64,000 nucleotides of DNA from the NCBI RefSeq assembly GCF_027213715.1, contig NZ_JAPWGM010000003.1:1-64000 (forward strand), given 5' to 3'. The notes under the pieces were generated by a model, which saw nothing but the letters and a program-made list of their open reading frames with translations, was not told the DNA's origin and searched no databases. Of the stretch, positions 1-8,343 are shown piece by piece (position 1 is the stretch's first letter; each line of letters begins with the position of its first letter). Origin of the DNA: Pedobacter punctiformis. GTDB lineage: Bacteria > Bacteroidota > Bacteroidia > Sphingobacteriales > Sphingobacteriaceae. Made by a program: the position numbers and the translations under genes.

Positions 1-540
1 TGGACCTTGTGCACCAGTATCACCCTTGTCTCCTTTATCTCCTTGCGGACCTTGAGCTCCCGCAGCACCAGTCAAACCAATAGGTCCCTGAGCTCCTGCA
101 GGCCCTGTTGCACCTGTTAAACCGATTGGTCCTTGTGCACCAGTATCACCCTTGTCTCCTTTATCTCCTTGCGGACCTTGAGCTCCTGCAGCACCAGTCA
201 AACCAATAGGTCCCTGAGCTCCTGCAGGCCCTGTTGCACCTGTTAAACCAATAGGCCCTTGTGCACCAGTATCGCCCTTGTCTCCTTTATCTCCTTGCGG
301 ACCTTGAGCTCCTGTAGCACCAGTCAGACCAATAGGCCCTTGTGTACCAGTATCTCCTTTGTCCCCTTTATCTCCTTGTGGACCTTGAGCTCCCGCAGCA
401 CCAGTCAAACCAATTGGCCCTTGTGCACCAGTATCACCCTTGTCTCCTTTATCTCCTTGCGGACCTTGAGCTCCTGTAGCACCAGTTAAGCCAATTGGAC
501 CTTGTGCACCAGTATCACCCTTATCTCCTTTTGGACCGTT
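1..540 (-). repeat. Short collagen-type Gly-X-Y coding repeats
   Basis: A block encoding GPQGDKGDKGDTGAQG recurs with a period of 126 bp (near bases 12, 138 and 264) and then 81 bp (near 345, 426 and 507). All spacings are multiples of three. The intervening sequence reads GLTGATGPAGAQGPIGLTG-type triplets on the minus strand. This is the C-terminal side of the collagen-like protein seen so far and may continue past the window edge. Confidence 0.9.
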
Positions 541-3500
541 GATATTGGTCCAGGTATTAGTCGTTGGATTATACACCCAGGTACCACTGTCATTCGTCAC
601 AATCGTAACCCCTGTGCCAGGTGCACCAGGCGTACCTGATCCCGGTGTACCAGGTGTGCCACTTGTGCCAGGCATCCCCTGAACACCAACTATGCCTGCA
701 TCTCCCTTATCTCCTTTTGGACCATTGATATTCGTCCAGGTATTGGTTGTTGGGTTATACACCCAGGTACCACTGTCATTCGTTACAATCGTAACCCCTG
801 TGCCAGGGGCACCAGGCGTGCCGGAACCCGGAGTACCAGGTGTGCCGCTTGTGCCAGGCATCCCCTGAACTCCAACTACGCCTGCATCACCTTTATCACC
901 CTTATCTCCTTTTGGACCATTGATGTTGGTCCAGGTATTCGTGGTTGGGTTATAAACCCAGGTACCACTGTCATTCGTCACAATCGTAACCCCTGTCCCA
1001 GGTGCACCAGGCGTACCGGAACCCGGAGTACCAGGCGCTCCGCTTGTGCCAGGCATGCCCTGAACACCAACTACTCCTGCATCACCTTTGTCTCCCTTGT
1101 CTCCTTTTGGACCATTGATATTCGTCCAGGTATTGGTTGTTGGATTATAAACCCACGTTCCACTGTCATTCGTTACAATCGTAACCCCTGTGCCAGGTGC
1201 ACCAGCGGTGCCGGATCCCGGAGTACCAGGTGTGCCACTTGTACCAGGCATACCCTGAACACCAACTACGCCTGCATCGCCTTTATCTCCTTTTGGACCA
1301 TTGATATTCGTCCAGGTATTGGTTGTTGGGTTATACACCCAGGTACCACTGTCATTCGTTACAATCGTAACTCCTGTCCCAGGTGCTCCAGGCGTACCTG
1401 ATCCCGGAGTTCCAGGTGCTCCGCTTGTGCCAGGCATTCCCTGAACACCAACTACGCCTGCATCGCCTTTATCTCCTTTTGGACCGTTGATATTCGTCCA
1501 GCTATTGGTTGTTGGGTTATAAACCCAGGTACCACTGTCATTCGTTACAATCGTAACTCCTGTGCCAGGGGCACCAGGCGTGCCGGAACCCGGAGTACCA
1601 GGCGTACCGCTTGTGCCAGGCATTCCCTGAACACCAACTATTCCTGCATCGCCTTTATCTCCTTTTGGACCATTGATATTCGTCCAGGTATTAGTCGTTG
1701 GATTATACACCCAGGTACCACTGTCATTCGTTACAATCGTAACTCCTGTGCCAGGGGCACCAGGCGTGCCGGAACCCGGAGTACCAGGCGTACCGCTTGT
1801 GCCAGGCATTCCCTGAACACCAACTATTCCTGCATCGCCTTTATCTCCTTTGTCTCCTTTTGGACCATTGATATTCGTCCAGGTATTAGTCGTTGGATTA
1901 TACACCCAGGTACCACTGTCATTCGTTACAATCGTAACCCCTGTGCCAGGGGCACCAGGCGTGCCGGAACCCGGAGTACCAGGTGTGCCGCTTGTGCCAG
2001 GCATTCCCTGAACTCCAACTATTCCTGCATCGCCTTTATCACCCTTATCTCCTTTTGGACCATTGATGTTGGTCCAGGTATTCGTGGTTGGGTTATAAAC
2101 CCAGGTACCACTGTCATTCGTCACAATCGTAACCCCTGTCCCAGGTGCACCAGGCGTACCGGAACCCGGAGTACCAGGCGCTCCGCTTGTGCCAGGCATA
2201 CCCTGAACTCCAACTACGCCTGCATCGCCTTTATCACCCTTATCTCCTTTTGGACCGTTGATATTGGTCCAGGTATTGGTTGTTGGGTTATAAACCCAGG
2301 TACCACTGTCATTCGTCACAATCGTAACACCCGTGCCAGGTGCACCAGCTGTGCCGGAACCCGGTGTACCAGGTGCTCCGCTTGTGCCAGGCATTCCCTG
2401 AACACCAACTATTCCTGCATCGCCTTTATCACCCTTATCTCCTTTTGGACCGTTTATATTTGTCCAGGTATTGGTCGTTGGGTTATACACCCACGTTCCA
2501 CTGTCATTTGTTACAATCGTAACCCCTGTCCCAGGTGCTCCAGCGGTGCCTGATCCCGGAGTACCGGGCGCTCCGCTTGTGCCAGGCATACCCTGAACAC
2601 CTACTACACCTGCATCGCCTTTATCACCCTTATCTCCTTTTGGACCGTTTATGTTTGTCCAGGTATTCGTCGTTGGGTTATACACCCACGTTCCACTGTC
2701 ATTCGTTACAATCGTAACCCCTGTGCCAGGTGCACCAGCTGCGCCTGATCCCGGAGTACCAGGTGTGCCACTCGTGCCAGGCATCCCCTGAACACCAACT
2801 ACGCCTGCATCGCCTTTATCTCCTTTTGGACCATTGATGTTCGTCCAGGTATTAGTCGTTGGGTTATACACCCAGGTACCACTGTCATTCGTTACAATCG
2901 TAACCCCTGTGCCAGGTGCTCCAGCTGTGCCGGAACCCGGTGTACCAGGTGCTCCGCTTGTGCCAGGCATTCCCTGAACACCTACTACTCCTGCATCACC
3001 TTTATCTCCTTTTGGACCGTTTATATTCGTCCAGGTATTAGTCGTTGGGTTATACACCCAGGTACCACTGTCATTCGTTACAATCGTAACCCCTGTGCCA
3101 GGTGCTCCAGCTGTGCCGGAACCCGGAGTACCAGGCGTTCCGCTTGTGCCAGGCATACCCTGAACTCCAACTACGCCTGCGTCTCCTTTATCTCCTTTGT
3201 CTCCTTTTGGACCATTGATATTGGTCCAGGTATTGGTTGTTGGGTTATAAACCCAGGTACCACTGTCATTCGTTACAATCGTAACCCCTGTCCCAGGTGC
3301 GCCAGCGGTGCCGGAACCCGGAGTACCAGGCGCTCCGCTTGTGCCAGGCATTCCCTGAACTCCAACTACACCTGCATCACCTTTATCTCCTTTTGGACCA
3401 TTGATATTCGTCCAGGTATTAGTCGTTGGATTATAAACCCAGGTACCACTGTCATTCGTTACAATCGTAACCCCTGTCCCAGGTGCTCCAGCGGTGCCTG

Positions 3501-4197
3501 ATCCCGGAGTACCAGGTGCTCCGCTTGTGCCAGGCATACCCTGAACACCAACTACACCTGCATCTCCTTTCGGGCCTTTGATATTCCCACTTAATACCCA
3601 AACATCTCCTTCTTTTGTATAAACATCTCCAGTACTGGTATTAATATAAGTATCCCCATTTGAACCCGCTCCATTTACAGGCGTATTTGAACCTGCTGTT
3701 ACAGAAGTACCATTCTTTCCATCGGCTCCCTTTCCTCCGCTAATATTTGTCCAGGTATTGGTCGTTGGGTTATAAACCCAGGTACCACTGTCATTGGTCA
3801 CAATCGTAACCCCAGATCCTGGACCACCAGGTTGACCGGGAGTACCAGGTGTACCTGTCTTACCAGGTTGACTTTCAACCAATATCGAACTGCTGCTTCT
3901 TACAAAAACCCATTTACTACCATCATTGTAATAAATACCCGGCACAACATCGTTTTCAGTCGCGGTATTATAAACCATCATCCCCGCAACATGTGCACTC
4001 AGCGGAAAGGCATTCGTAGAAGCCTTTAAGGCAACACGGGTATGTAAAAAACCTTTGTTAGAACTCTCCAGTTCTAAAATTGCATCCTTATTCGGAAGAT
4101 TGTTGTTACTTGTAGAACCATCTTTAATCTTTTGCTGTGCAGCAACAGATATAGCCATGATTGAGAAGCTAAAACAGATTAGTAATTTTTTTTTCAT
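1..4197 (-). CDS. Collagen-like repeat exported protein, 3' end beyond window
   Basis: The frame is open from an ATG at 4197-4195 to the left edge, at least 1399 codons, with no stop seen. The N-terminus is a signal peptide (MKKKLLICFSFSIMAISVAA, then QQ). Next comes a segment with an ILELESSNKGF..RVAL pattern common at the start of Bacteroidota surface and tail-fibre-like proteins. About 100 residues in, Gly-Pro-rich collagen-like sequence begins. It continues as 17 copies of a TIVTNDSGTWVYNP-type module separated by GxPGTPG/GPKGDKG stretches, and then (bases 1-540) as pure Gly-X-Y repeats. It is probably a secreted or cell-surface fibrous protein; function unknown. The gene is divergent from the TPR/HTH regulator at 4579. 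All repeat lengths are multiples of three, so the frame is preserved. Plus-strand ORFs inside are shadows. Confidence 0.9.
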   Translation of the reverse strand, partial: MKKKLLICFSFSIMAISVAAQQKIKDGSTSNNNLPNKDAILELESSNKGFLHTRVALKASTNAFPLSAHVAGMMVYNTATENDVVPGIYYNDGSKWVFVRSSSSILVESQPGKTGTPGTPGQPGGPGSGVTIVTNDSGTWVYNPTTNTWTNISGGKGADGKNGTSVTAGSNTPVNGAGSNGDTYINTSTGDVYTKEGDVWVLSGNIKGPKGDAGVVGVQGMPGTSGAPGTPGSGTAGAPGTGVTIVTNDSGTWVYNPTTNTWTNINGPKGDKGDAGVVGVQGMPGTSGAPGTPGSGTAGAPGTGVTIVTNDSGTWVYNPTTNTWTNINGPKGDKGDKGDAGVVGVQGMPGTSGTPGTPGSGTAGAPGTGVTIVTNDSGTWVYNPTTNTWTNINGPKGDKGDAGVVGVQGMPGTSGAPGTPGSGTAGAPGTGVTIVTNDSGTWVYNPTTNTWTNINGPKGDKGDAGVVGVQGMPGTSGTPGTPGSGAAGAPGTGVTIVTNDSGTWVYNPTTNTWTNINGPKGDKGDKGDAGVVGVQGMPGTSGAPGTPGSGTAGAPGTGVTIVTNDSGTWVYNPTTNTWTNINGPKGDKGDKGDAGIVGVQGMPGTSGAPGTPGSGTAGAPGTGVTIVTNDSGTWVYNPTTNTWTNINGPKGDKGDKGDAGVVGVQGMPGTSGAPGTPGSGTPGAPGTGVTIVTNDSGTWVYNPTTNTWTNINGPKGDKGDKGDAGIVGVQGMPGTSGTPGTPGSGTPGAPGTGVTIVTNDSGTWVYNPTTNTWTNINGPKGDKGDKGDAGIVGVQGMPGTSGTPGTPGSGTPGAPGTGVTIVTNDSGTWVYNPTTNTWTNINGPKGDKGDAGIVGVQGMPGTSGTPGTPGSGTPGAPGTGVTIVTNDSGTWVYNPTTNSWTNINGPKGDKGDAGVVGVQGMPGTSGAPGTPGSGTPGAPGTGVTIVTNDSGTWVYNPTTNTWTNINGPKGDKGDAGVVGVQGMPGTSGTPGTPGSGTAGAPGTGVTIVTNDSGTWVYNPTTNTWTNINGPKGDKGDKGDAGVVGVQGMPGTSGAPGTPGSGTPGAPGTGVTIVTNDSGTWVYNPTTNTWTNINGPKGDKGDKGDAGVVGVQGMPGTSGTPGTPGSGTPGAPGTGVTIVTNDSGTWVYNPTTNTWTNINGPKGDKGDAGIVGVQGMPGTSGTPGTPGSGTPGAPGTGVTIVTNDSGTWVYNPTTNTWTNINGPKGDKGDTGAQGPIGLTGATGAQGPQGDKGDKGDTGAQGPIGLTGAAGAQGPQGDKGDKGDTGTQGPIGLTGATGAQGPQGDKGDKGDTGAQGPIGLTGATGPAGAQGPIGLTGAAGAQGPQGDKGDKGDTGAQGPIGLTGATGPAGAQGPIGLTGAAGAQGPQGDKGDKGDTGAQGP
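541..3570 (-). repeat. Tandem 186/195-bp coding repeats
   Basis: The anchor CACTGTCATT occurs at 585, 771, 966, 1161, 1347, 1533, 1719, 1914, 2109, 2304, 2499, 2694, 2880, 3066, 3261 and 3447, with one more at 3786. The 15 tandem intervals are 186 bp (seven) or 195 bp (eight). The 9-bp difference is one extra Gly-Asp-Lys triplet. Each unit encodes a 62- or 65-residue module: a Gly-X-Y stretch followed by a VTIVTNDSGTWVYNP segment. The copies differ mainly by scattered single-base changes, which points to repeated duplication or gene conversion. Confidence 0.95.
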
Positions 4198-4346
4198 TTA
4201 CATCCTTATAATTTTCATTTGTATTTTTTTAAATTATAGGGTTGATTTTTTTTATTCTCATTTTTCGAATCTTATTTATAAACTCTAACTCCTAAGTTTT
4301 AATCAATTTAAAGAGTACAAAGAAAAAGGCTATCAAGAAACAATAC

Positions 4347-4364
4347 GCTACGCACTTCTACGCA
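4347..4364 (-). promoter_or_regulatory. Tandem TGCGTAGA element upstream of collagen-like gene
   Basis: On the minus strand this reads TGCGTAGAAGTGCGTAGC, two TGCGTAG words exactly 10 bp apart. It lies about 150 bp upstream of the collagen-like start and about 215 bp upstream of the divergent regulator at 4579. The same arrangement recurs at 6093-6110, upstream of the second regulator. A 10-bp direct repeat is one helical turn and suits a dimeric regulator bound to one DNA face. Its role as an operator is inferred. Confidence 0.5.
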
Positions 4365-4578
4365 CATAATCAACTAACTGAAAAACAATAGATTACAAAA
4401 AAAACAAAATCAAAAAATAATTTCTATTTACTTGAAAACGACAAGACAAATATTAGTTGCTGCTAAAAAATTGAAAGTCTTCTAGCCTTTAGGAATATTT
4501 TTCATTAAAATATCCTTTCCTTTTAAATCAGAAAAAAGCTAACTTTACCAAAGATTACAACTTATTGTTACAGTAAGA

Positions 4579-6042
4579 ATGAAAGTAAAGATCACTTTTA
4601 TTATAATAATGAGCTCTTTCCTCTTTCGGGCAAATTCAGTCTATGCGCAATACCGAATAAGTCAAATTGACAGCCTCCTTCAAGGTGTTAATCAGTCTCA
4701 TAACATTGAGGAACGCGTTCAATTAATTAACAAAGCATACCGTATCTCCAAAGCAGCAAATTACAATGAAGGAACTATTAAAAGTTTAATATTGCTTGCT
4801 GGTGAGAGTTTTAATACCGGCAAGTATGAAGATGTATTAAAACTTACTGCTAAGGCCGATACTTTAACTGTTAAGGTAAATGACGCATTGTACCCTACAC
4901 AAATTCTCATCTTAAAAAGTCAGGTTTATTCCAAATTGGGATTTTATACCTATGGAAAACAAGCCTTATTCGGGGCAATTTCTGTAGCAAAAAGAATTAA
5001 GGAAAGAGATCAGCAGCATAATAGTTTAGGGATAATCTACGCGTCACTGGGTAGTAATATTCAGATGTCGAATGGAGATAAAGATTCAGCCTTTTATTTC
5101 ATAAGAAAAAGCTATTCTGAGTTTATACAGATCAGAGATAGTGTTAAATATAGTAAAGGGTTGAATTTAGCCTTATATAATCTTGGTCAGGTTTTTGAAA
5201 ATCATAAACAATACGACTCTGCAGAAGTCTATTATAAAAAAGCTACCCTAATTAAAGATAATAATAACATTACTGCAGCCGCTTTCAATTCCTTGGGCAA
5301 GCTCTATTATCAACAAAAAAAATATTCCACAGCTATGGCTTATTATAAACAAGCCGAGGATGTATCCATTAAGCTAAAAAATATTTACCAGTTAAAAAAA
5401 ACCTATACAGGACTATCACAGATCTTCGACAGGCTGAACGACAACAAAAAAGCGACTGAATATCTTCAGCTTAGCAACAAGCTGGGCGACAGTATCAATA
5501 AAATCGAAAAAGCTTCAGTTAAGGCTCCACTCAGTAATATTGTAGGTCATAAAGAAGAAACGATAGAAAAAAACAAAAAAAGAACCCGTTGGATTATTTC
5601 TGTATCCTCTATTTTATTGTTAATTGTTATCAGTCTAATATTTTTGTACCGTTATAGATTAAAAAAAGAAAGAAAGATCAGTGAAATCAGAATTAATGAA
5701 CTAATAAAGAAAATTGATGAAAACCGAGAATACAGATCTCCACAAAAAATCGAAGAATTAAAGGAAGTTGTCCAATTGGCTATTCAGAACAATCCTTCAT
5801 TTTATTTAAAGTTCAATGATTTTGATCCTGATTTCGGAAAGAAGTTAAACAATCTGGCCCCAAATCTTGTAGCAACCGAAGTTGAATTCTGTGCAATGCT
5901 ACGACTTAACTTTGAAACAAAAGAAATTGCCAGATATACAAAAAGTTCTGTAAGAGCGGTAGAATCTAAGAAATACCGCATTCGAAAAAAACTTTCCATC
6001 CCTACTGACCAGGACACTTATCTCTGGATAGCTAACATCTGA
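4579..6042 (+). CDS. TPR membrane-tethered HTH transcriptional regulator
   Basis: The protein has 487 residues: a signal peptide or anchor (1-23, ending VYAQ), a helical TPR region at about 30-310 (one clear repeat near 195-265), a transmembrane helix at about 338-357, a basic coiled-coil linker, and a LuxR-like HTH at about 428-473 (core LNFETKEIARYTKSSVRAVE). This is a known Bacteroidota architecture in which periplasmic TPRs sense a signal and a cytoplasmic HTH binds DNA, without a kinase. The last 100 residues are nearly identical to those of the gene at 6209, so the two probably recognise similar sites. It is divergent from the collagen-like gene, and control of that gene is inferred from position. 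The ATG at 4579 gives a good signal peptide. Confidence 0.85.
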   Translation: MKVKITFIIIMSSFLFRANSVYAQYRISQIDSLLQGVNQSHNIEERVQLINKAYRISKAANYNEGTIKSLILLAGESFNTGKYEDVLKLTAKADTLTVKVNDALYPTQILILKSQVYSKLGFYTYGKQALFGAISVAKRIKERDQQHNSLGIIYASLGSNIQMSNGDKDSAFYFIRKSYSEFIQIRDSVKYSKGLNLALYNLGQVFENHKQYDSAEVYYKKATLIKDNNNITAAAFNSLGKLYYQQKKYSTAMAYYKQAEDVSIKLKNIYQLKKTYTGLSQIFDRLNDNKKATEYLQLSNKLGDSINKIEKASVKAPLSNIVGHKEETIEKNKKRTRWIISVSSILLLIVISLIFLYRYRLKKERKISEIRINELIKKIDENREYRSPQKIEELKEVVQLAIQNNPSFYLKFNDFDPDFGKKLNNLAPNLVATEVEFCAMLRLNFETKEIARYTKSSVRAVESKKYRIRKKLSIPTDQDTYLWIANI

Positions 6043-6090
6043 TTTTCTACGCATACATTTTAATAGTCTGATCCACAGGCCATATGATTT

Positions 6091-6110
6091 TGTGCGTAGA
6101 AATGCGTAGA
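6091..6110 (+). promoter_or_regulatory. Tandem TGCGTAGA element upstream of second regulator
   Basis: TGTGCGTAGAAATGCGTAGA contains two copies of TGCGTAGA (6093-6100 and 6103-6110), 10 bp apart and about 100 bp before the ATG at 6209. An inverted copy, TCTACGCAT, lies at 6046-6054, right after the stop codon of the preceding gene, so the spacer could also fold into a long hairpin. The match to 4347-4364 covers about 17 of 18 positions. A shared operator for the two HTH paralogues is inferred. Confidence 0.5.
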
Positions 6111-6208
6111 TGCAAAATCTCATTTTTCATTTTAGGTTGCCCTTTTTTGTATTTGGATAAAATGTACGCTCACATTTTCCAAATTCCATCAATAAGCTAC
6201 AACTGATA

Positions 6209-7591
6209 ATGAACATTACTTATTCCAAAAGATTAGGTAGAAGACTTCTTTTAGTATTTTTGATATTTGCCATCCTTTTTTCGGTAACATTCTTCTTTGT
6301 GCGCAATAGGGTGATCGGAAAACTAACGCATATTTCCAATCTTGCAATTAACGCCAGTAATGAGCAATCCAGACCTGAGCGTGCACTATTGCTACTTCAT
6401 CAGGCCGAAGATAATTTTCAGCAATCTCTTTTGGATGTCAGCCAAAAAAAAATTAATGATTATAAAAACGATTTAGCCAAAGCATTCAGAGAAATAGATA
6501 CACTATTAAAGGATCAAAAAGATACCTCTTATTTAAGTCCTGTTCAGAACAGACAGATTAAGTTGTGGTATATAAAAAAAATAGACCTTTCTGCAAAACT
6601 TTATAGCCTGAGGCATAGCTTCGACTCACTCCTTTTCTTGCATAGCGCTTTTCAAAAAGATATAGACCATGTGAATCGTGAGTTCCCAAAGTTAATCTAT
6701 CAACAATTTAATGAAGCTAAGACCTATATTGACACAGTCCAAAAAACCACCAAAAAGAAAGGATTATTCAGGAGGATTAGAGATGCTATTATTAATAAAG
6801 AAGATAGTTCAGTAATTCAAATTAACAAAAGTACTGCTGATAAGTCAAAGGATCAAAGCATTCAGAAAGCTGTTGCTCCCGACCTTAATAGCGACCGCAA
6901 CGTTTACCTGAAAAAATTGAAATTATTGCAAGAACAGAACTCGAAACTGCACAATATGCAACGGGAATTAACTGTTTTAAATACCAATATTATCAACCGG
7001 CTAGAAAATATTATTAATGAAGTAAAAGATAATAATTATGACTTTGCCAACAGTTTTAAGGCATTGGCACTCAAAAACTACCAGGAAACTGCATCTATAT
7101 TAAATAAGTTTTCTCTTATCAATTTAGTATTAATACTTATTCTCGCTCTGTTCCTGATTATCTTTATTGTAAAACTTAATAAAGCTGAACTACTATTGCG
7201 AAGAGAAAATGAACAATCGGTAAGCAAAGCAAATGAAACAATAGAAACACTTATCAGGAAAATTGAACTGAAAGAAGACAAACAGAGCGAATCAAAAATT
7301 GAAGAGCTGAAAGAAGTTGTTAAATTGGCCATAGCAAATAATCCGGCCTTTATAATAAAGTTCAATGACTTTGACCCTGATTTCTGTAAAAAGATCCTCC
7401 AAAAAGCGCCTAACCTGGTTGCTACAGAGACTGAATTTTGTGTAATGGCAAGACTAAATTTTGAAACTAAAGAAATAGCCAGATACACGAAAAGTTCTGT
7501 ACGGGCAGTAGAGTCAAAAAAATATAGGATCAGAAAAAAGCTTGGAATTCCTTCGGAACAAGATTTTAATATTTGGATGTCAAATATTTAG
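6209..7591 (+). CDS. Two-TM sensor protein with C-terminal HTH, paralogue of 4579 gene
   Basis: The protein has 460 residues: TM1 at about 13-31, a long helical extracytoplasmic region at about 32-300, TM2 at about 302-321, a coiled-coil linker, and an HTH at about 400-445 (LNFETKEIARYTKSSVRAVE). The first half resembles the periplasmic helical sensor part of histidine kinases, but there are no kinase motifs, so it would act as a one-component membrane regulator. Only its C-terminal third is alike to the upstream gene (KIEELKEVV..LAI.NNP onward). This indicates a shared output domain joined to different sensors. It lies 166 bp after the upstream gene and has the TGCGTAGA element in front, so it may have its own promoter. 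The ligand is unknown. Confidence 0.8.
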   Translation: MNITYSKRLGRRLLLVFLIFAILFSVTFFFVRNRVIGKLTHISNLAINASNEQSRPERALLLLHQAEDNFQQSLLDVSQKKINDYKNDLAKAFREIDTLLKDQKDTSYLSPVQNRQIKLWYIKKIDLSAKLYSLRHSFDSLLFLHSAFQKDIDHVNREFPKLIYQQFNEAKTYIDTVQKTTKKKGLFRRIRDAIINKEDSSVIQINKSTADKSKDQSIQKAVAPDLNSDRNVYLKKLKLLQEQNSKLHNMQRELTVLNTNIINRLENIINEVKDNNYDFANSFKALALKNYQETASILNKFSLINLVLILILALFLIIFIVKLNKAELLLRRENEQSVSKANETIETLIRKIELKEDKQSESKIEELKEVVKLAIANNPAFIIKFNDFDPDFCKKILQKAPNLVATETEFCVMARLNFETKEIARYTKSSVRAVESKKYRIRKKLGIPSEQDFNIWMSNI

Positions 7592-7740
7592 AAGATGCTC
7601 ATCGCAAAAGTTGGTATCGCTTAAAATAGTATTCAGTACATGCTGGTAGTGTGTGCTGTTCAGCTGTTTTCAGGTCAGGTTCAAGAGCACTTTTTATTTG
7701 CATGGTTTTTATTGATTATCATCCTCGAAAATATTGTAAA

Positions 7741-7950
7741 TCAAAGTTGAAAAGGTTTATAGCGTAATGCCTTATCTGCAATTTCCTCCGGGCTTAGCGC
7801 ATTGTACTCCACTTCAAAAAAATAATTACTGGCATTAGGGTCTGGTACATTTGCCAAAAAAAGCTCAAGCATGTTGTCGTTCTCTGCTTCAGTTGCTCCA
7901 GCAGCATTTTGTATCTTTTCTGCTAGTTCAATTAATTCAGTTCTTGTCAT
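7741..7950 (-). CDS. Colicin/pyocin-immunity-like small protein
   Basis: The protein has 69 residues and is acidic, with no signal peptide. The pattern ELIELAEKI..(acidic)..LELFLANVPDPNASNYFF..LSPEEIADKALRYKP resembles the short Bacteroidota members of the colicin DNase immunity family, including the VPxPxxxxxIF(Y) segment and the closing SPEEI..K..... Known family members bind and block a nuclease bacteriocin. No bacteriocin gene is visible nearby, so this may be an orphan immunity gene. It lies 24 bp after the membrane protein at 7975, probably co-transcribed. Family assignment is from pattern only. It could instead be an unrelated small acidic protein. Confidence 0.5.
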   Translation of the reverse strand: MTRTELIELAEKIQNAAGATEAENDNMLELFLANVPDPNASNYFFEVEYNALSPEEIADKALRYKPFQL

Positions 7951-7974
7951 TTTAGTTTATATCAGGTTAAAAAG

Positions 7975-8256
7975 TCAAAATCTTCTAATGAAATAAACAA
8001 TTACCCAAATCAGTGCAATGACGATTGTAATCAGCCTACAAATCTGCATAATCCGGTCTAAGCATTCCATCCTGCGGATCACCTGTCTCTGGTGGCCATG
8101 TATGAGAACCAAAGGCCAATCAAGATGTTTATCGCAATACTTCCCAAATAAATAGCAATCTCTTTTCCGCTTCTCAAAGGAAGACCAGATCGAAAGGCTA
8201 TAGATCATACTCAATACAATGCCGAGTCCGAATACGATTTTAGTTAGTTCAAACAT
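7975..8256 (-). CDS. Small membrane protein of unknown function
   Basis: The protein has 93 residues. A hydrophobic helix lies at about 7-27 and another at about 71-89, with a charged middle containing CYLFGKYCDKHLDW and HGHQRQVIRRMECLDR. No family is recognised. It sits directly upstream of the immunity-like gene on the same strand and probably shares its transcript, so a role in the same protection module is possible but not shown. The ATG at 8256 puts the first helix at the N-terminus. Confidence 0.6.
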   Translation of the reverse strand: MFELTKIVFGLGIVLSMIYSLSIWSSFEKRKRDCYLFGKYCDKHLDWPLVLIHGHQRQVIRRMECLDRIMQICRLITIVIALIWVIVYFIRRF

Positions 8257-8343
8257 ATACCATTTTATTGGCTGAAATTATGCCATTATCGGGGTGCTAA
8301 TGCTTGATCCTAAACTGTTAATCTTGAATTGTTTATTATTCAA

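Noticed and set aside
259..489. Plus-strand ORF over the collagen repeats (also 2340-2522, 2535-2717, 3832-4029)
   Set aside because: These are antisense shadows of the continuous minus-strand collagen-like frame and repeat with its period.
541..3570. Possible CRISPR or other non-coding tandem array
   Set aside because: Units are long (186/195 bp), always multiples of three, and encode a conserved module in one open frame. There are no short repeats with unique spacers.
7597..7703. Minus-strand 34-codon ORF (MQIKSALEPDLKTAEQH...)
   Set aside because: Very short, no family or ribosome site recognised. It could be a remnant downstream of the immunity-like gene but support is too weak.
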